Of a stretch of DNA of 64,000 bases, positions 48,701-61,100 are shown one piece after another. The stretch lies in the NCBI GenBank assembly GCA_951799425.1, contig OX637395.1, positions 578,501-642,500 of the forward strand, read 5' to 3'. The position numbers and the translations under genes are program-made. This DNA is from Ilex aquifolium (taxonomy: Eukaryota; Streptophyta; Magnoliopsida; Aquifoliales; Aquifoliaceae). Positions within the stretch are counted from its first letter, which is position 1. The number at the start of each line of letters is the position of its first letter. The notes beneath the pieces are model-generated. The model had not been told where the DNA came from. It saw only the letters and a program-made list of their open reading frames with translations, and did no database searches.

Positions 48701-50953
48701 AAGAAAGGCATTTATGGCTGAAAGTGTCAGAGATTCGTACCTTGTGAAGAGGGATGGAGAAGACTTCCCTGAAAAATCAAAAGAGTCCCTATCCCATGAT
48801 AATATTCCTGCAACCTCCGCTGTTGGTAATCAAAATGCAAGAATTCTACATAAGGCTTCAAAAACTCCAAAGACAATAATAGAAAGCAGTGATGGGTCCG
48901 TCAAAGCTGGCAAAAAATCAGGGAAAGAGTACTGGCAACACACAAAAAAATGGTCCCAAGGGTTTCTAGAATCTTATAATGCAGAAACAGATCCAGAAAT
49001 CAAAGCTGTTATGAAGGATGTAGGGAAGGACTTGGATAGATGGATCACTGAGAAAGAAGTACAGGAAGCGGCTGAGCTGATGGATAAAATACCTGAGAGG
49101 GGACGGAAGTTCATTCAAGAGAAGCTCAACAAGGTCAAAAAAGAAATGGAAATGTTTGGTCCACAAGCTGTTGTGAGCAAGTATCGTGAATATTCAGAAG
49201 CGAAGGAAGAAGATTATTTGTGGTGGCTAGATCTTCCCTATGTACTGGTAAATATTTAGTGTCCCCTCGGCTATTTGTATCTTTATTTGTTTGTTTTGGG
49301 AGGGATTGTGTTATGTTATTCCCATTATTCTAGTTTGCCTAAGAGAGCATGCCCTTTCTACTCACATCAGTTAATTCCATCTGGATACGACAGCATTACT
49401 TGGCTTTACATTGTGAATGCGTAGTTTTGCAGACAATATGATATCAATACTTCTTTTCTTAAAATTACCTTTGTCATTGTTATATCTTGATCCTTGTGTA
49501 AGCAAATGATTAGTGTTTTTACACGTGTTATGCAATGCAGTGACATCCAATGTAGTACTTTTATAAATTACACTTCAATGATTTTACTGTGTTTTTTTTT
49601 AGATAGCATTTAATGATTTCCGAGTAAGTTGTTCGTCTACATCTGTTTTCCAGTGTATTGAATTGTACACGAAAGAAAATGGGGAGCAGAAAATAGGATT
49701 TTATGCATTGGAGATGGCGGCAGATCTTGAATTGGACCCAAAGCAGTATCACATCATTGCTTTTGAGGATGCTGGTGATTGTAAGAATCTTTGCTACATT
49801 ATACAGGCTCATATGGAAATGCTTGGAAGTGGCAATGCATTTGTTGTTGCACAAACACCTAAGGTAATTAATCAATTTGCTTTCTTGCTACTATCCCAGA
49901 TTATGTTTAGAGTTCTCGCGGTGAGGTGAGAAGCTCAGAGCGATCCAGTAATGAAATCCACACTTGCTTGGATCAATTACTTGGTCAAATAACTTAGATG
50001 GCCAAAATACTATGAACTGCGTGAGTGAACTGTTTAAAGAACTACTTTAAATTTAACCTTTGTACTTGTGGACTGCCTACTTTCTTGCAAACAAAATATT
50101 TCCTTCCAAATTTACAGCGGAGATCTACTTAGAACAAGCCAAGAAGACGATTAGGCTTGTCATCTATTCAAGGAGATTGGCGCCCTAAAATGAATGTCAG
50201 AAAACCTATCAAGATAATGTATATCCTTGAACTGTTTCAGTAAATTTTTAGCAGTCCAGAAGAACATGTGCCATGTCATGATCTGATTACCAAATATTCA
50301 GTTAAGGAGACTGCTTAAGTGGCCAAACACAAAAAAAAAAGTGGCCCAAACACATGTTGGGTTCTTGTCTGTCCACGTATAAGAGCCTTTTTTTTTGTTA
50401 CTGATTTCTGAGTCCTATGTTATTTATATAGAGATAGGAACCTAAAAGTCTTCGTTCTTAGATTAGAAGCCTTTTTTATTTCTTTTCTAACTGTTGCAAC
50501 CACTATATAGGATGCATTTCGTGAAGCCAAAGCAAATGGATTTAGTGTGACTGTCATCAGGAAAGGAGAGTTGCAGCTCAGTGTAGATCAAACACTGGAA
50601 GAGGTGGAGGAACTAATTGTTGAGATTGGGAGTAAGATATACCATGATAAAATCACAAGAGAACGCTCTGTGGATATAAGGTCATTAATGAAGGGTGTAT
50701 TTGGTGTTAGCAAACCCACCAAGAGGTAAATTTTAGTTCCTGAAGACCTTTTGCAAAATTAGCAAGGGAGGGTGATCTCATTCTGGTTCAAATTTTTTTT
50801 TTTTTTTTTTGTGTGAATTACTCTCATCAGTCCTTTGTGTCAGCAAAGTAACTATCCCTTATTCTTCACGGTCCTTGTTTTCCTTTTTTCTACTTCTTAT
50901 TTTTCAGGAAAAGGACAAAGCGGAAGCTGAAAAAGCCTGCTAAGCAGCAGTGA
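45781..50953 (+). CDS. EMB1703-like plastid protein
   Basis: Five exons (45781-48301, 48601-49247, 49654-49863, 50511-50725, 50908-50953) with GT-AG introns give 1212 residues. The N-terminus is rich in Ser, Pro and basic residues (MEVLNPKIPTSPQILSRIP...), as in a plastid transit peptide, and reaches RKFQISAHFGRPTTRRNSLR. A single hydrophobic segment (about residues 274-295, SLVGVSMLCGFFVIWAVKRL) is followed by a charged, coiled-coil-like stretch. The middle is acidic and low in order. Conserved blocks follow after exon 2 (DGISLYDPPEKIVPRWKGPP, YWQHTKKWSQGFLESYNAET) and exon 3 (CIELYTKENGEQKIGFYALEMA). It ends in a basic tail KRKRTKRKLKKPAKQQ. The match I recall is Arabidopsis EMBRYO DEFECTIVE 1703 (At3g61780), required for embryo development. 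The biochemical role is unknown to me. Confidence 0.9.
50318..50354 (+). mobile_element. Possible poly(A)-only insertion in EMB1703-like intron 3
   Basis: AGTGGCCAAACACA (50318-50331) and AGTGGCCCAAACACA (50340-50354) flank a run of A. This resembles a target duplication around a poly(A) tail, with one base difference. It could also be simple slippage. Confidence 0.3.
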
Positions 50954-51757
50954 ATGATCCTAATTTGTGATGCCAGACTAACTGGTTAACTTCCATTGAA
51001 GGTATTATTTTCCCCTTAACTTTAGCAAGGTCTGCATGGTTTTGGTGTACTGCCTGCACTCTCGACACAAAGGAGAGAGGGAGGGAGTGTTTCCTCCCCA
51101 TACTTGCTGTTCTGGCTCACAATTTTAAACGCTGCCACATTTTCATTATGCTTTTGAAACACTCCTGCTGTGTCTTGTATGACTTATATGCAACCAGAAA
51201 ACTGCTTTATTTTACCTAGTTTATTTTCGAGATCGTAACAATTTGAGAATTATTCTTGTATATCCGTCGATTGTGGTTTATTGTTTTCTAGCTATTTTTT
51301 TATGGATATGTAGTCAGTTTTTTTCTGCTGAACAACTACCGAAAATCATCAAATAAAGCTTTCATTATAGAAAAGGTGTCCCCTGGTGTTGTGATAAGGG
51401 CTTGGCCTTTTCCAACATTTTGACGCAAGTTCATAATTGAGTTTACATTTGCATACATATTGTGAATTTGAAATTTGGAACGCTTGTGATGCAATGAATA
51501 AGTATATCAGGATTTACATGTAATTGTACCTAGTATCTAGTGACTAGACTTGGGCAACCAAAAAAGGAATACATTGGATGAGCCTGTAACTCATATATTT
51601 TGTCTTTGCATTGGTTATTTAACAAAGAAAAGAGGAGCTTGGACTTTTTTTTTTGGCGGGGAAAGAGGGTGGGGATTGTGTTTGTGAAGTATCTTTTGAG
51701 AAAGAAATGTGAAGAAGTCCAGATTTGTTTCCTTGCAGGTGAAGCTTGCTTCCACAT
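50954..51757. other. 3' flank of EMB1703-like gene
   Basis: Probable 3' UTR for the first few hundred bases, then spacer. A short tRNA-like stretch near 51374-51440 is too weak to call. Confidence 0.4.
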
Positions 51758-52282
51758 TTATGGTAGAAAGAAGACATACTGGCCCTGGAACATCTTCAGA
51801 TTTATAGAGGCTATTCTGCATTTCCAATTTTGGTTCCAATCATGCTGTCCAGATGTCATGTAGCAATCAGAAGTAGAAAGTGGCATATCTGGAGCTAAAC
51901 TGGTCTCCATTCCAAGCTCCAGCATTTTGACATTATGTTCGAACACATCCAGAGAGTGTGCCATGATGATAACCTCTTTCAATAGGTATCTATCTTCTTC
52001 ATCCTATTCCTAAGACGGATAATACTGGGGGTGCTGCTCAACTCAATTACCAGGTTGACTCAATCAGGAAGCTTCAACCCAGAACTTTCAAGTACTTGAA
52101 CATCCACGCTGTCATCATGTTGATCACATGGTTTATTATTTATCTCAAAGCTAAATGCTCGTGGCACATTCATCTCGCCTTTTAAATCAGATGAAGATTG
52201 AGGATGTGAAGCGTAAACCCTATTTAGATGCCATTTAGGATATTTGTTTTTGTGATAAGTCTTAAAGTTTTGCTCAATAGTC
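51758..52282 (-). pseudogene. Unrecognised exon-like remnants, minus strand
   Basis: Two stretches look like coding exons. The first (52282-52060) follows a TTTTCCAG acceptor and reads TIEQNFKTYHKNKYPKWHLN and on to LESSGLKLPD, then stops; it has 73 codons with balanced amino-acid use. The second (52003-51758) follows an AATAG acceptor and reads DEEDRYLLKEVIIMAHSLDV and on for about 80 codons. The frames do not join, and no start or upstream exon is certain in the 530 bp up to the LEA_2 gene. I recognise no family. It may be the worn 3' end of a lost gene, or an unusual small gene. Confidence 0.3.
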
Positions 52283-52815
52283 CTGGAAAACTGTATTGTA
52301 CATCATGGAAGAGTTCACAGATTTTTTTTGGGTTCATCTGCTCCTGGTACTCTAAACTCAAGACTGCAAGAATGGTGCATCGGCCCAATCAAGATGTCTC
52401 TTGCGTTACTTACATTTGGTGCCGTGTTAACCCAGTTGTGCCTTATAAGCTAACATGTATGTTATTTATGATCGCATTTACAAAGTATCAAAAACACTAG
52501 ATTACAGTCCTATCCTACTCTGAAAATTCAATTTTTCTTTAGCATATAGAAACTTATTATTCAAATTTGAATATGCTGCTGGTTTGACAATTTTAGTGAT
52601 CATGGCTTTGGCTAGTTTAGTGATCATGGCTGACTCACCTAATCTATCAACAATGTATATTTTTATAGAATCTTTGCTCAGATGGTTGAAATGGCATAGA
52701 CAAAGAACAACAAAAAAACAGTCTTTGTGCACTTGGCCATTCATTGAAATTCAAATCCTACGGTACAATAACACTACAATTACGACAGAAACAAAATTTG
52801 ATCCAACAATAACCA

Positions 52816-53439
52816 TCAGCAATGGAAACCCAACACAGACCCACTGCTAACTTGAATAACCACCCCACATCTCATCCCACTCTCTACCCTGTGCGTGAAC
52901 ACCTTCAAAACCCTAACCCTCCCCACCAACTTCATCCTCGTCTCTATCTCCATAGTGGGTCCCAACCCCACCCCAACTCCACCGACTCCATCACCCACCC
53001 ACGGCGTCGACATCCCATTCGCTGCCGCCGCCGTCGTCGTTGCCTTCGCCGCCACAGGAAATTTCTGTACGTCGAACTTCGCCGACATGTGCTGGGTCCG
53101 ACCCGCCTCAATCTTTCCGGCGGGGATAAAAACAAAACCCACCGGCTGGCCGGAGTAGGCAAGCTGGAGTGAGCTGTCGTAATGGGTGAACTCGTCGCGG
53201 TTGGGGTTCGTGACGGAGACGAATTGGAAGAATGTGAAGTTGACGGTGCCGTTTTGGATTGAGAAAGTTGGGAATTGGACGGCTTCCACGGCAATTTTTG
53301 GGTCTTTGGGCTTGAAGACGAAGAAGTAGACGATAACGATGACGACGACGAGGAAGAGGAGGAACACTGTTGCCACTATACATGAAGCTAGGTTTGTACG
53401 GCCACTTCTTTGAGATCTGTGGCTATGGGGTTCATACAT
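52816..53439 (-). CDS. LEA_2 / NDR1-HIN1-like membrane protein
   Basis: An intronless gene for 207 residues. A short cytoplasmic start (MYEPHSHRSQRSGRTNL) is followed by one membrane segment (about residues 18-43, CIVATVFLLFLVVVIVIVYF). The LEA_2/water-stress fold region follows (IAVEAVQFPTFSIQNGTVNFTF, VSVTNPNRDEFTHYDSSLQL, GFVFIPAGKIEAGRTQ). Such NHL-type proteins are anchored in the plasma membrane, with the beta-sandwich outside or at membrane contact sites, and take part in stress or defence responses. An Ala-rich and Gly/Val-rich stretch (about 135-158) is unusual and may be a loop. The ATG at 53439 gives the family's usual start. Confidence 0.88.
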   Translation of the reverse strand: MYEPHSHRSQRSGRTNLASCIVATVFLLFLVVVIVIVYFFVFKPKDPKIAVEAVQFPTFSIQNGTVNFTFFQFVSVTNPNRDEFTHYDSSLQLAYSGQPVGFVFIPAGKIEAGRTQHMSAKFDVQKFPVAAKATTTAAAANGMSTPWVGDGVGGVGVGLGPTMEIETRMKLVGRVRVLKVFTHRVESGMRCGVVIQVSSGSVLGFHC

Positions 53440-54689
53440 GGCTAAGCTGAGGTGAGAGATAGCTTAACAGTGAACTTAACTGTACGAAATGTAGGAAAAG
53501 AGGAAAGCTTGGGAAAGTTGAAGACGGTAACGCGATGGTTGTAATAAAAGGGAGAGTGTTAGATCTACTACAGTACAGTTAGTTACTTCTATCCACCGAA
53601 AATTGGAAAAACTATTGGATTTTGCCACGTCATTATCTAGGTGGATTTTTTTACAGCGACAAATTTCTCCAACTTGAGACATCTCAAAACATACCTCTCT
53701 ATAGTCGAATCCAAAATATCCGAGTTTAAGTAGGAAGGAGGGAAGAAACTTGATTCAAGTTATTATTGGAGTTTGGCCTTGTACCAAGGAGTAGGGTGAA
53801 ATGAACTCTAAGGACAAATAGTTCCTTTACCCTTCGAAAAAAAATTAAATTTTCTATGTGGGTAGTTACATTTGAGGAGTTCAAAAGGTACTCAGATGGA
53901 TTCATTGTGTTTTCTCCGATGTTGAAGATTTGGAGGAGTGAGTGAATTGGTTGATACGCCTTTTTGTAAGGGGGTGGGGTTTTGGAGGTTTAGGATATGA
54001 AAAAGCTTTTTGAGTAGGAGATAAGTTTGGCATAATTGCATTGCAAGTGAATTGAGCACCAAGTCAGGGTTAGAGAAGCAGAAACAGATTAATGCTCACT
54101 TAATACCAACTGTTATTTATGTGGGGGCCATAGTGATCCAGGTCCCGTGTGGAAGGGCTCTCAGTCAACCAGGCTCTCACTCAACCTATGAAAGGTACCC
54201 GATATAGTAGACTGATGACTCTCCAGAGCTCTTACCGACAGCTGCAAGAACCAATCAATCTGCAATCTAAGGATTGAAGAAGTGACAGCTTGAAGAAGAT
54301 ACTATCAAAGCAATCAAAACAAGTGGAATAAGGGCAAGCTGTTACCAATTGCAGATAACAAATTGCAGTAAGGACATTTTTTCAGCAGCTGTTACGTGAG
54401 TAACTAGCAAACCCCACCAAAAACATAAACAAAACCATTTTTTCTAGACAAATATATTATTATTCTTAGAGGGTAATTATGTCCAACATGCGGATATAGA
54501 ATGCATTTCCAAAACAGAAAGTCATAATTTGACAAATGATAAGCTTGTTTGAGGTCAATTCCGGTGAACTGCAAAAAGAATTGAAAAAATAAAGGAGAAT
54601 CAAAAGCAAATTCTCCTTGAAATTGAACCATTTGGATAAAAGATATCCACATCCACCATCCATATAGATGAACAGAAAACACAAGACGC
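53440..54689. other. Between LEA_2 and PI 4-kinase genes
   Basis: Promoter of the LEA_2 gene on the left and the 3' flank of the PI 4-kinase gene on the right. Nothing else recognised; a region at 54120-54370 is GC-richer than its surroundings but has no coding domain. Confidence 0.45.
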
Positions 54690-57142
54690 CTATGTACCAA
54701 TTCTCTGTGTGGACCTCCATGAAGCAATTTCATCAAGGCGACGATCCATGATCTGGGAGACTGATTCAAGGAATGAAGCTTCACTCATTCCAGGGAGCAC
54801 AGAATCCAGTGCTTCACGGATAATCTCCTCAATCACTGATTCCTTCGTCAAGGTTTCTCTACACATGATGCTTCCTATGACAAAGGGGGTAAGCCCTCTA
54901 TCTACACCTTTCTTCAGAAGCATAGTGGAGATGCGAAGTGTGCGAGCACATTCAAGAGGAAGGTCCCAGCCATAGAACTTCAGTATGGCAATGTCTTCCT
55001 CAGCATCCAGCGATTTTATGTATTTGACTGTGCCTGGGCTATAAGGCTGACGTGCTTGTGGCCAGTAGAGCCAGTCAAAGGTGCAATCTTCAAACTGCAG
55101 TAATGACGGAACATGAGACAAATGGAATACACACACGACGACTGAATGAACTAGAAATTTAACATCAATCTCTAAAAAAGATTTGAGACCAGCAAAATAA
55201 CATTCATGTCAGCTAAGCAAATTAGAAATGTCATCGATGTCATAGTGAACTACTAAGTCTGGAAGGCCAAAACTAACAGCAGTGGCAAACAGCTTCTGAA
55301 GAAAACATCTTTCAAAGGACTACGATAGTTTGAGAAGGGATTATTTTTACAGGAACTGAGAACATGGAAGGAATTTCAGAGGGAAAAGTCTGCAGAACAT
55401 CAAAAACAATCCTTCTGCTTATCGTCCTTGCTTTTGAAAGCAAATGGGACAATGTAAGAATATATGATTCACACTCTCACTATCACCTTTGCACATAACA
55501 CACCATTGCAGTGAAAAAACAAGTCATGAGTCTCCTTCTTTGACCCACATCACAAGTGTTAATCTTACCATGACCAATTTTGGTTTGGACAACTTGTCCA
55601 CCTTTGACTGTCACTACACATCAAAAAGAAATTTCCGAAGGGAAAAATTCAGGAAAAGTTTCAACAACTGAACCCAGAGTTTACAAAGCAGCATACAAGG
55701 ACCAAATTTAGCAAGAGTTAAGGATAATGAGTTTGCACAAAAGCATGAATTAAGCAAAAATGAATAGGAAGAAGATGACTTACAGTCTCAGGCAAGCAAT
55801 AGCCATGATCAATCGGAATCAACACAGTCTGGCCATCTTCGCCTTTGCTCATCAATATATTCCCTGCATGCCTATCTGCATTCGCCATCCTTATATCCAA
55901 CACGGAGATTTTATGTACCTCCTCCACTGGTAAAGAACCAGGACCCATATCCTCACAACTTCCATAATTCTCCATGAACATCTGCAAGGACCCAATCTTG
56001 ACATTCATGCTCTCTGGATGATTAAATCCTCCATGCAAGCATTTGACAAGAACAGTGGGGGGAACCCCAGAAAATCCCTCTTCCTCGCCAATAAAGGAAC
56101 GTCGCCCAATCTTCGGATGATCCAAAATGTAGGCAGCAACTTCCCTGAAAGCCCCTTCTCCAACTCTTGTACCTTTCTTCAACCCTTCACCATCCACTGA
56201 TAAGGGCAGCCCATGAGGGTTGTTTAAAGCCTTAGGCTCTTCATCAATTGGCTTAAACACGGACACATACTTGCCCCCTAATGCATCGAGCATAAAGTAT
56301 GCACCACCTGTACCCTCCGACGATCTGATTGGATAGCTCCCTCTATCTAACCCTTCAAACGTGGAGTCAATCATATCACGAATCACCAAAGGCAATTCAA
56401 TCTTTGGGTTTATAATCACTGGTTCCAACCAGATCTCCCTATCTGGAGGCTTTCTTGGAACAACTACCTTGTTCTCTGTTTTAAACCCATACCCACTTTC
56501 TCTATTCACATCATTCTCTCTCACATCATTCAAAGGCGATGCAACAATTGACAATTCAAATTTTTTCTCCACAGGCCTAGGTCTAATTTTTGCAGACTTC
56601 CGCACAAACAAATGAATAACAGCATCATTACTCTTACAGATATCATTGATAAGTCTCTGATCCTCAAGCCGCTCACCATTACACAAGACCTCTTGATCAT
56701 CAATGTCAACCAAACTATTCTTTTTCTTAGCAATCTGACGTTTTACATACCCAACATCCCGATTCTTTTCAACATGAAAGGTAAAATCTTTCCCACAAGA
56801 AGTCCTCACGCTGATGACTTGAAGATCTGAAAAGCGGATAAGCAAATGCACAACATTCCCATCAATGACTCCATAGTCCCTAACGAGGGAATTACTCCTC
56901 GCCAATTCACGGCCACCACATACCAATTTTTGCTTTTTCTCATCACACCCTTTAAAGTTTTGAATCTGAAGCTTCACGGACTCAATCGAATCGGACTCCA
57001 AAACCCACATTGGTTCCATCGAACCCGACGTAGCCACGTAAATCAAAATAGACTCGCTTAATTCCTGGCTATGTAAAAGAGGTGAAAGTGCCATTGACTC
57101 ATCGCGAATCGGATTAATTGCAACAACACCGGCCGACGACAT
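54690..57142 (-). CDS. Phosphatidylinositol 4-kinase gamma with two ubiquitin-like domains
   Basis: Two exons (57142-55784 and 55094-54690), phase 0, give 587 residues. Two ubiquitin-like repeats occupy about residues 30-105 and 107-185 (SIESVKLQIQNFKG, GELVCGGREL-type and DVGYVKRQIAKKK stretches). The PI3/4-kinase catalytic domain follows, with GTGGAYFMLDALGGKYVSVF (ATP-binding part), the catalytic loop MANADRHAGNIL (Asp-Arg-His at 423-425) and IPIDHGYCLPE (DHG at 445-447). The exon 2 part (FDWLYWPQARQPYSPGTVKYI) completes the kinase. Members of the plant PI4K gamma group (UBDK gamma) have been reported to act as Ser/Thr protein kinases more than lipid kinases. The ATG at 57142 gives MSSAGVVAINPIRDESMALS; the frame extends a little upstream without an ATG. 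A likely 5' UTR intron is at 57186-57459. Confidence 0.95.
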
Positions 57143-57185
57143 CTTCTCTATCCAAATTTCAGCCCGAAAACTCAAATAAAAGAAC

Positions 57186-57459
57186 CTAAAAAATCCCCAA
57201 ACACAGAATCTACAAATTTACACACATGATCCTTACATAAAACTCTGCACCCTAAATGATCAAACTGTACAATAAAAATCCAAACAAATATATATTAGAG
57301 CTCATATATCTTCGGGAAAAGTTAAGCATTTTAGGGATATAACAAGAAACCCAACAAAGATATGAGACTTTATACAAATTATGGCTTTCAGAATGATTTC
57401 TTGAATGTAAATGTACAATATAATTCAATGAAAAGCAGAGAAAGAGAGTGGATTCTTAC
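57186..57459 (-). other. Probable 5' UTR intron of the PI 4-kinase gene
   Basis: On the minus strand a TCTG|GTAAGAATCC donor and a TTTTTTAG|GTTC acceptor bracket 274 bp upstream of the ATG. This is read from splice-site shape only. Confidence 0.5.
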
Positions 57460-57786
57460 CAGAGAGCAAGAAGGGAAGACGAGGGCTAAGATTGAAGAGA
57501 AGACATAGGTGGCGATGAATTGGCGAGGAACTGGAGTAGAGTAAAGGGGTATTACGGGTTGAACGATTGAAGAAAGAACAGAAGAGAGCAGTGATTTGTT
57601 ATCGACGATTTTTATGCTCCGTTCTAGAGAGAGAGAAAGGGGAGAAAATGAAAACGCGTTTGGCCATCAGCTATCAATTTTCCATTGAATTGCTACTTTT
57701 GACGTGGATTTTTCTGGTCTACTGCGTTAAAAACACGAGTTAACGGAATTTTATGATTTAATAATTCTTATCTTGTTAAAATATTT

Positions 57787-58080
57787 TAAGCATTTTTTTT
57801 TTTTTTTTGGTCAAAGTGGATTTGTATTAACCAGCCTGTTCAATGAGGGAACTGATCAAAGCATTATAGTCATGCTCTCTCACAAGTTTGAAAAAGAAAT
57901 TTCTACTTCCATATTCAACATTCAGTTTGTCGAATTCAAAAAAAAAAAAACATTCAATTCGTCTTTTGGCTATAGAAGTTCATTAAAGTACAACAACTCA
58001 TCAGGACATCCACCTCCTTAACAAGGAAATTAAGGAGGCCATCCACCAGACCAAAATCAGACAATACCAAGACCATGGCC
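57787..58080 (-). mobile_element. Possible LINE 3' fragment
   Basis: On the minus strand the sequence ends CCACTTTGACC followed by about 17 A (T run at 57787-57808 on the plus strand). This is like plant LINE tails and like the TTTGATC-An insertion at 8738. The 5' limit and the target duplication are unclear and no reverse transcriptase is visible. A second A run near 57939 interrupts it. Confidence 0.3.
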
Positions 58081-58143
58081 TCTCTAGAACACGACGTTCA
58101 TGTATCATCCACATAGGTCTGGAAAAATAACTGCAGAAGTGGA

Positions 58144-61100
58144 TTAGATTGCAACCAAACAGCCCTGGCAACAGATACAAGCAACTACAACGCCAAGCAG
58201 AGCTCCAGCAAGGACCTGGGATGGAGTGTGGCCAAGAAGTTCTTTGAGTTTTCTTTGACTGATAGGATGCCCTTGAAACAAGTCCTCAACTATCATATTC
58301 AGAACCTGAGTTGATCAACACAAAACAATCAGTAAAATTTCGAGAGACGGTAGTACCCACGAAAATCAACAAAGTAAACAAAACAGTTCACCATGCATAC
58401 TTTCACATAGTGGTTCAAATAGGAACTGGTAACTGGGAACCCAAGCAAGAGAACTTCAAAGTAACACATTAGCATGGGGTCACAGAAAAGACTGGTTTAA
58501 AAGACCCAACATATGAAGCAGAAGTGTTGTAAACTTCAGCTGCATGGGCCATACGCCTTGAAATATGTTGCATCAGGCAGGTAAGGCATCCATTGGTACG
58601 CTACCCCTATTCGTTTTTTCTCTCCAAAACTTACCTTCGCCTAACAAATTTCCATCAGCTTCAAATTTGCTCCCAATTTTAGTAGTTGAAAGTTGAAACT
58701 CTTTTTGTTCAGCTACAAAAATAATTCTAGAAATATCCAGCCAAATACTTGAGATCGCAAGCAAGAGAAGTTCCAGGTAACAGCATGAGATTGCAGGAAG
58801 GACTGGTTTACAAGACCAAGAGAGGAAACAAGGGTGTACACTTGAGCTGCATGGACCTTATGCCCTGAAATATGTTGCATCAGGCAAGTAAAGTATTCAA
58901 TGTCCTACTAAATGTCTAGGGTATGTCAAGAGTATCACAGTGCATGCCAAAGTACCTTAGGATACTGCCCTATTCATTTATTTTTCCCTTAAATCTTTGC
59001 CTTCACCTAATAAATTTCCATCAATTTCAAATTTTCCCCCTTTTGGCAGTTGAAAGTTGAAACTCTTTTTGCATGGCCTTGTGAAACACCACTCATGCAA
59101 ACACCTGAACTTTCAACAGAGCCTTAGGTTTCCAAATAAATTAGTGTTAGCATTCATCAAGTATGCTGACATAAATAGTCTGGAAATGAGTTAAAGCTCT
59201 TCCAGTTAAACCTCATATTGTCCCCGTGTTCAGAACTATTACCTTTCTCAAGCAAAGTTGTCCAATCAAAATCTTCTAAATTGCTCCTAAAACTTGAAAT
59301 CTAAGGAAGCACAATCACTATCAAACGCTAGTAAGATAGTGCTTTTTGTAACCTACGATGCACAATCTGTAAATGGTAATCTTTGCCATCAAAGTTCTAA
59401 ATGTTACATATCAACTTTTCCAAAAATCAATCACTAAGACATGTATCAAACACTATGAAACGTTAAGGCCAGTAAGTTTCATATTGCCTAGAACAAAAAT
59501 GAAACATGGAGACTTGGAAGTTTTCATATTGAATATCATGTTTTACAATAGAAAACTCGATTCTAAAGACATTGTTTTAACAATTATGTTCCACTAATTA
59601 ACTAAAACCCTGGAATCACATTCAAAATTAGTTTATTTCATCCTAATCAAATCCTTGAAATGATCGTGGCCACCAAACCATATTCCACATGTACATAAAA
59701 CATTAAGTGCTCATATAAATTACGCAGGCACTATCCTAACTTCAATTTCAACTGAAAAAACACGCACCACCTCCAAAACCCCCTACCCTCCATCTTCCAG
59801 TACAAACAGAGAAAAAATCTGATCTATTGTATGCTCTGATGGTCATCTAGTGTTCATATTATTACCTCCTAATGTTCCAATCCAAGACCCAACTCAAAAA
59901 AACAACTTCTCTAAACAAAAAAATGATAGGAACTGACCAAAGAAATCAAATGTCAAGCCATCTAATCACCAAAAATGGTTGGAATTTCGAAGATGTAAGT
60001 ACCCAACAGAGTGACAAGCAAAGAAGAGTATAAATTCATCGATCTCTTGCCCTGAATCTCAAATATATTGTCTGTCAATTGTCCATGGTCTAACATTCCC
60101 TATCAACCATAGGATTTCCACTAGACTTCAATAGGCAATCAAGCTCAAAAGTCTAACTGACCAACCAAAACAACAATCTTGGAGGTCTTCAAGTTGAAGC
60201 CAAGCTCATCATTCCACTAAAATAAGTTGTTAACCACAACATCAGTAATTTCTGCATGATAAAAAATGCATTCTTGTTAAGCATGAATCCTATAATAAAC
60301 TCTGCCCATCAACAGTAATTCTTCCACCCCTCCAGAGGTGTGTGTTCCAGTGTTTGTGCATTTGCGAATATACAAATTATATATAATTATTTGAAAGCAG
60401 TACTAATCCCTAAAACTAAACAGTTGCAGTAGTAAAAAATTATCCTCTAACAAACGCCATCAACCGTTGTAAAGTGATAAGTGTGTCTGTACAGGTGACA
60501 ATACAAACATATAGACTACAAGTATAGGTACAAACATATAGACTCCAGGTAGATATTTATCTAATATTACAACTAGCAATTTGTATCGTATTGTACATTT
60601 ATAAAAGCACAATAACGGTTTTTCTCAGCCTATTATAATTTTAAATTATGTAATTAAAGAAAAAAGGAAAATAAAGTGATATTTCAAACATAAATGTTGC
60701 ACGACTAATGTTTGATTTTTGATATTGTAGAGTGTTTTCAAGGACAGTGTTATTGCTAGTACAAACATATAGACTTTAGCTAATCGAAAAACACTGCCTC
60801 TTTAACAAATGTAACAACATGGTTACATAAAAACAAAAATTACCTCAGCTTGCATACCAGCATGCCTTCGAACCCCTATAGCATCGTACATTACAATCAA
60901 GCTAAACCCCAAACACACAGGAAATAACGAGTCCGCCACTCCATGACATATAGCCACTGAAGTAGTCAGAGCAGTACATAAGGCCGAATGCGATGAAGGC
61001 ATTCCTCCACAAGCAAACATAATCCTCAAGTCCCATTTTCGCTCCACAATAAAATTCAAGAATACCTTCATCGATTGCGCTACAATCCAAGCAAACAAAC

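Noticed and set aside
51374-51440. tRNA- or SINE-like stretch (TGGTGTTGTGATAAGGG...)
   Set aside because: A loose A-box match but a poor B box, and no poly(A) tail or target duplication.
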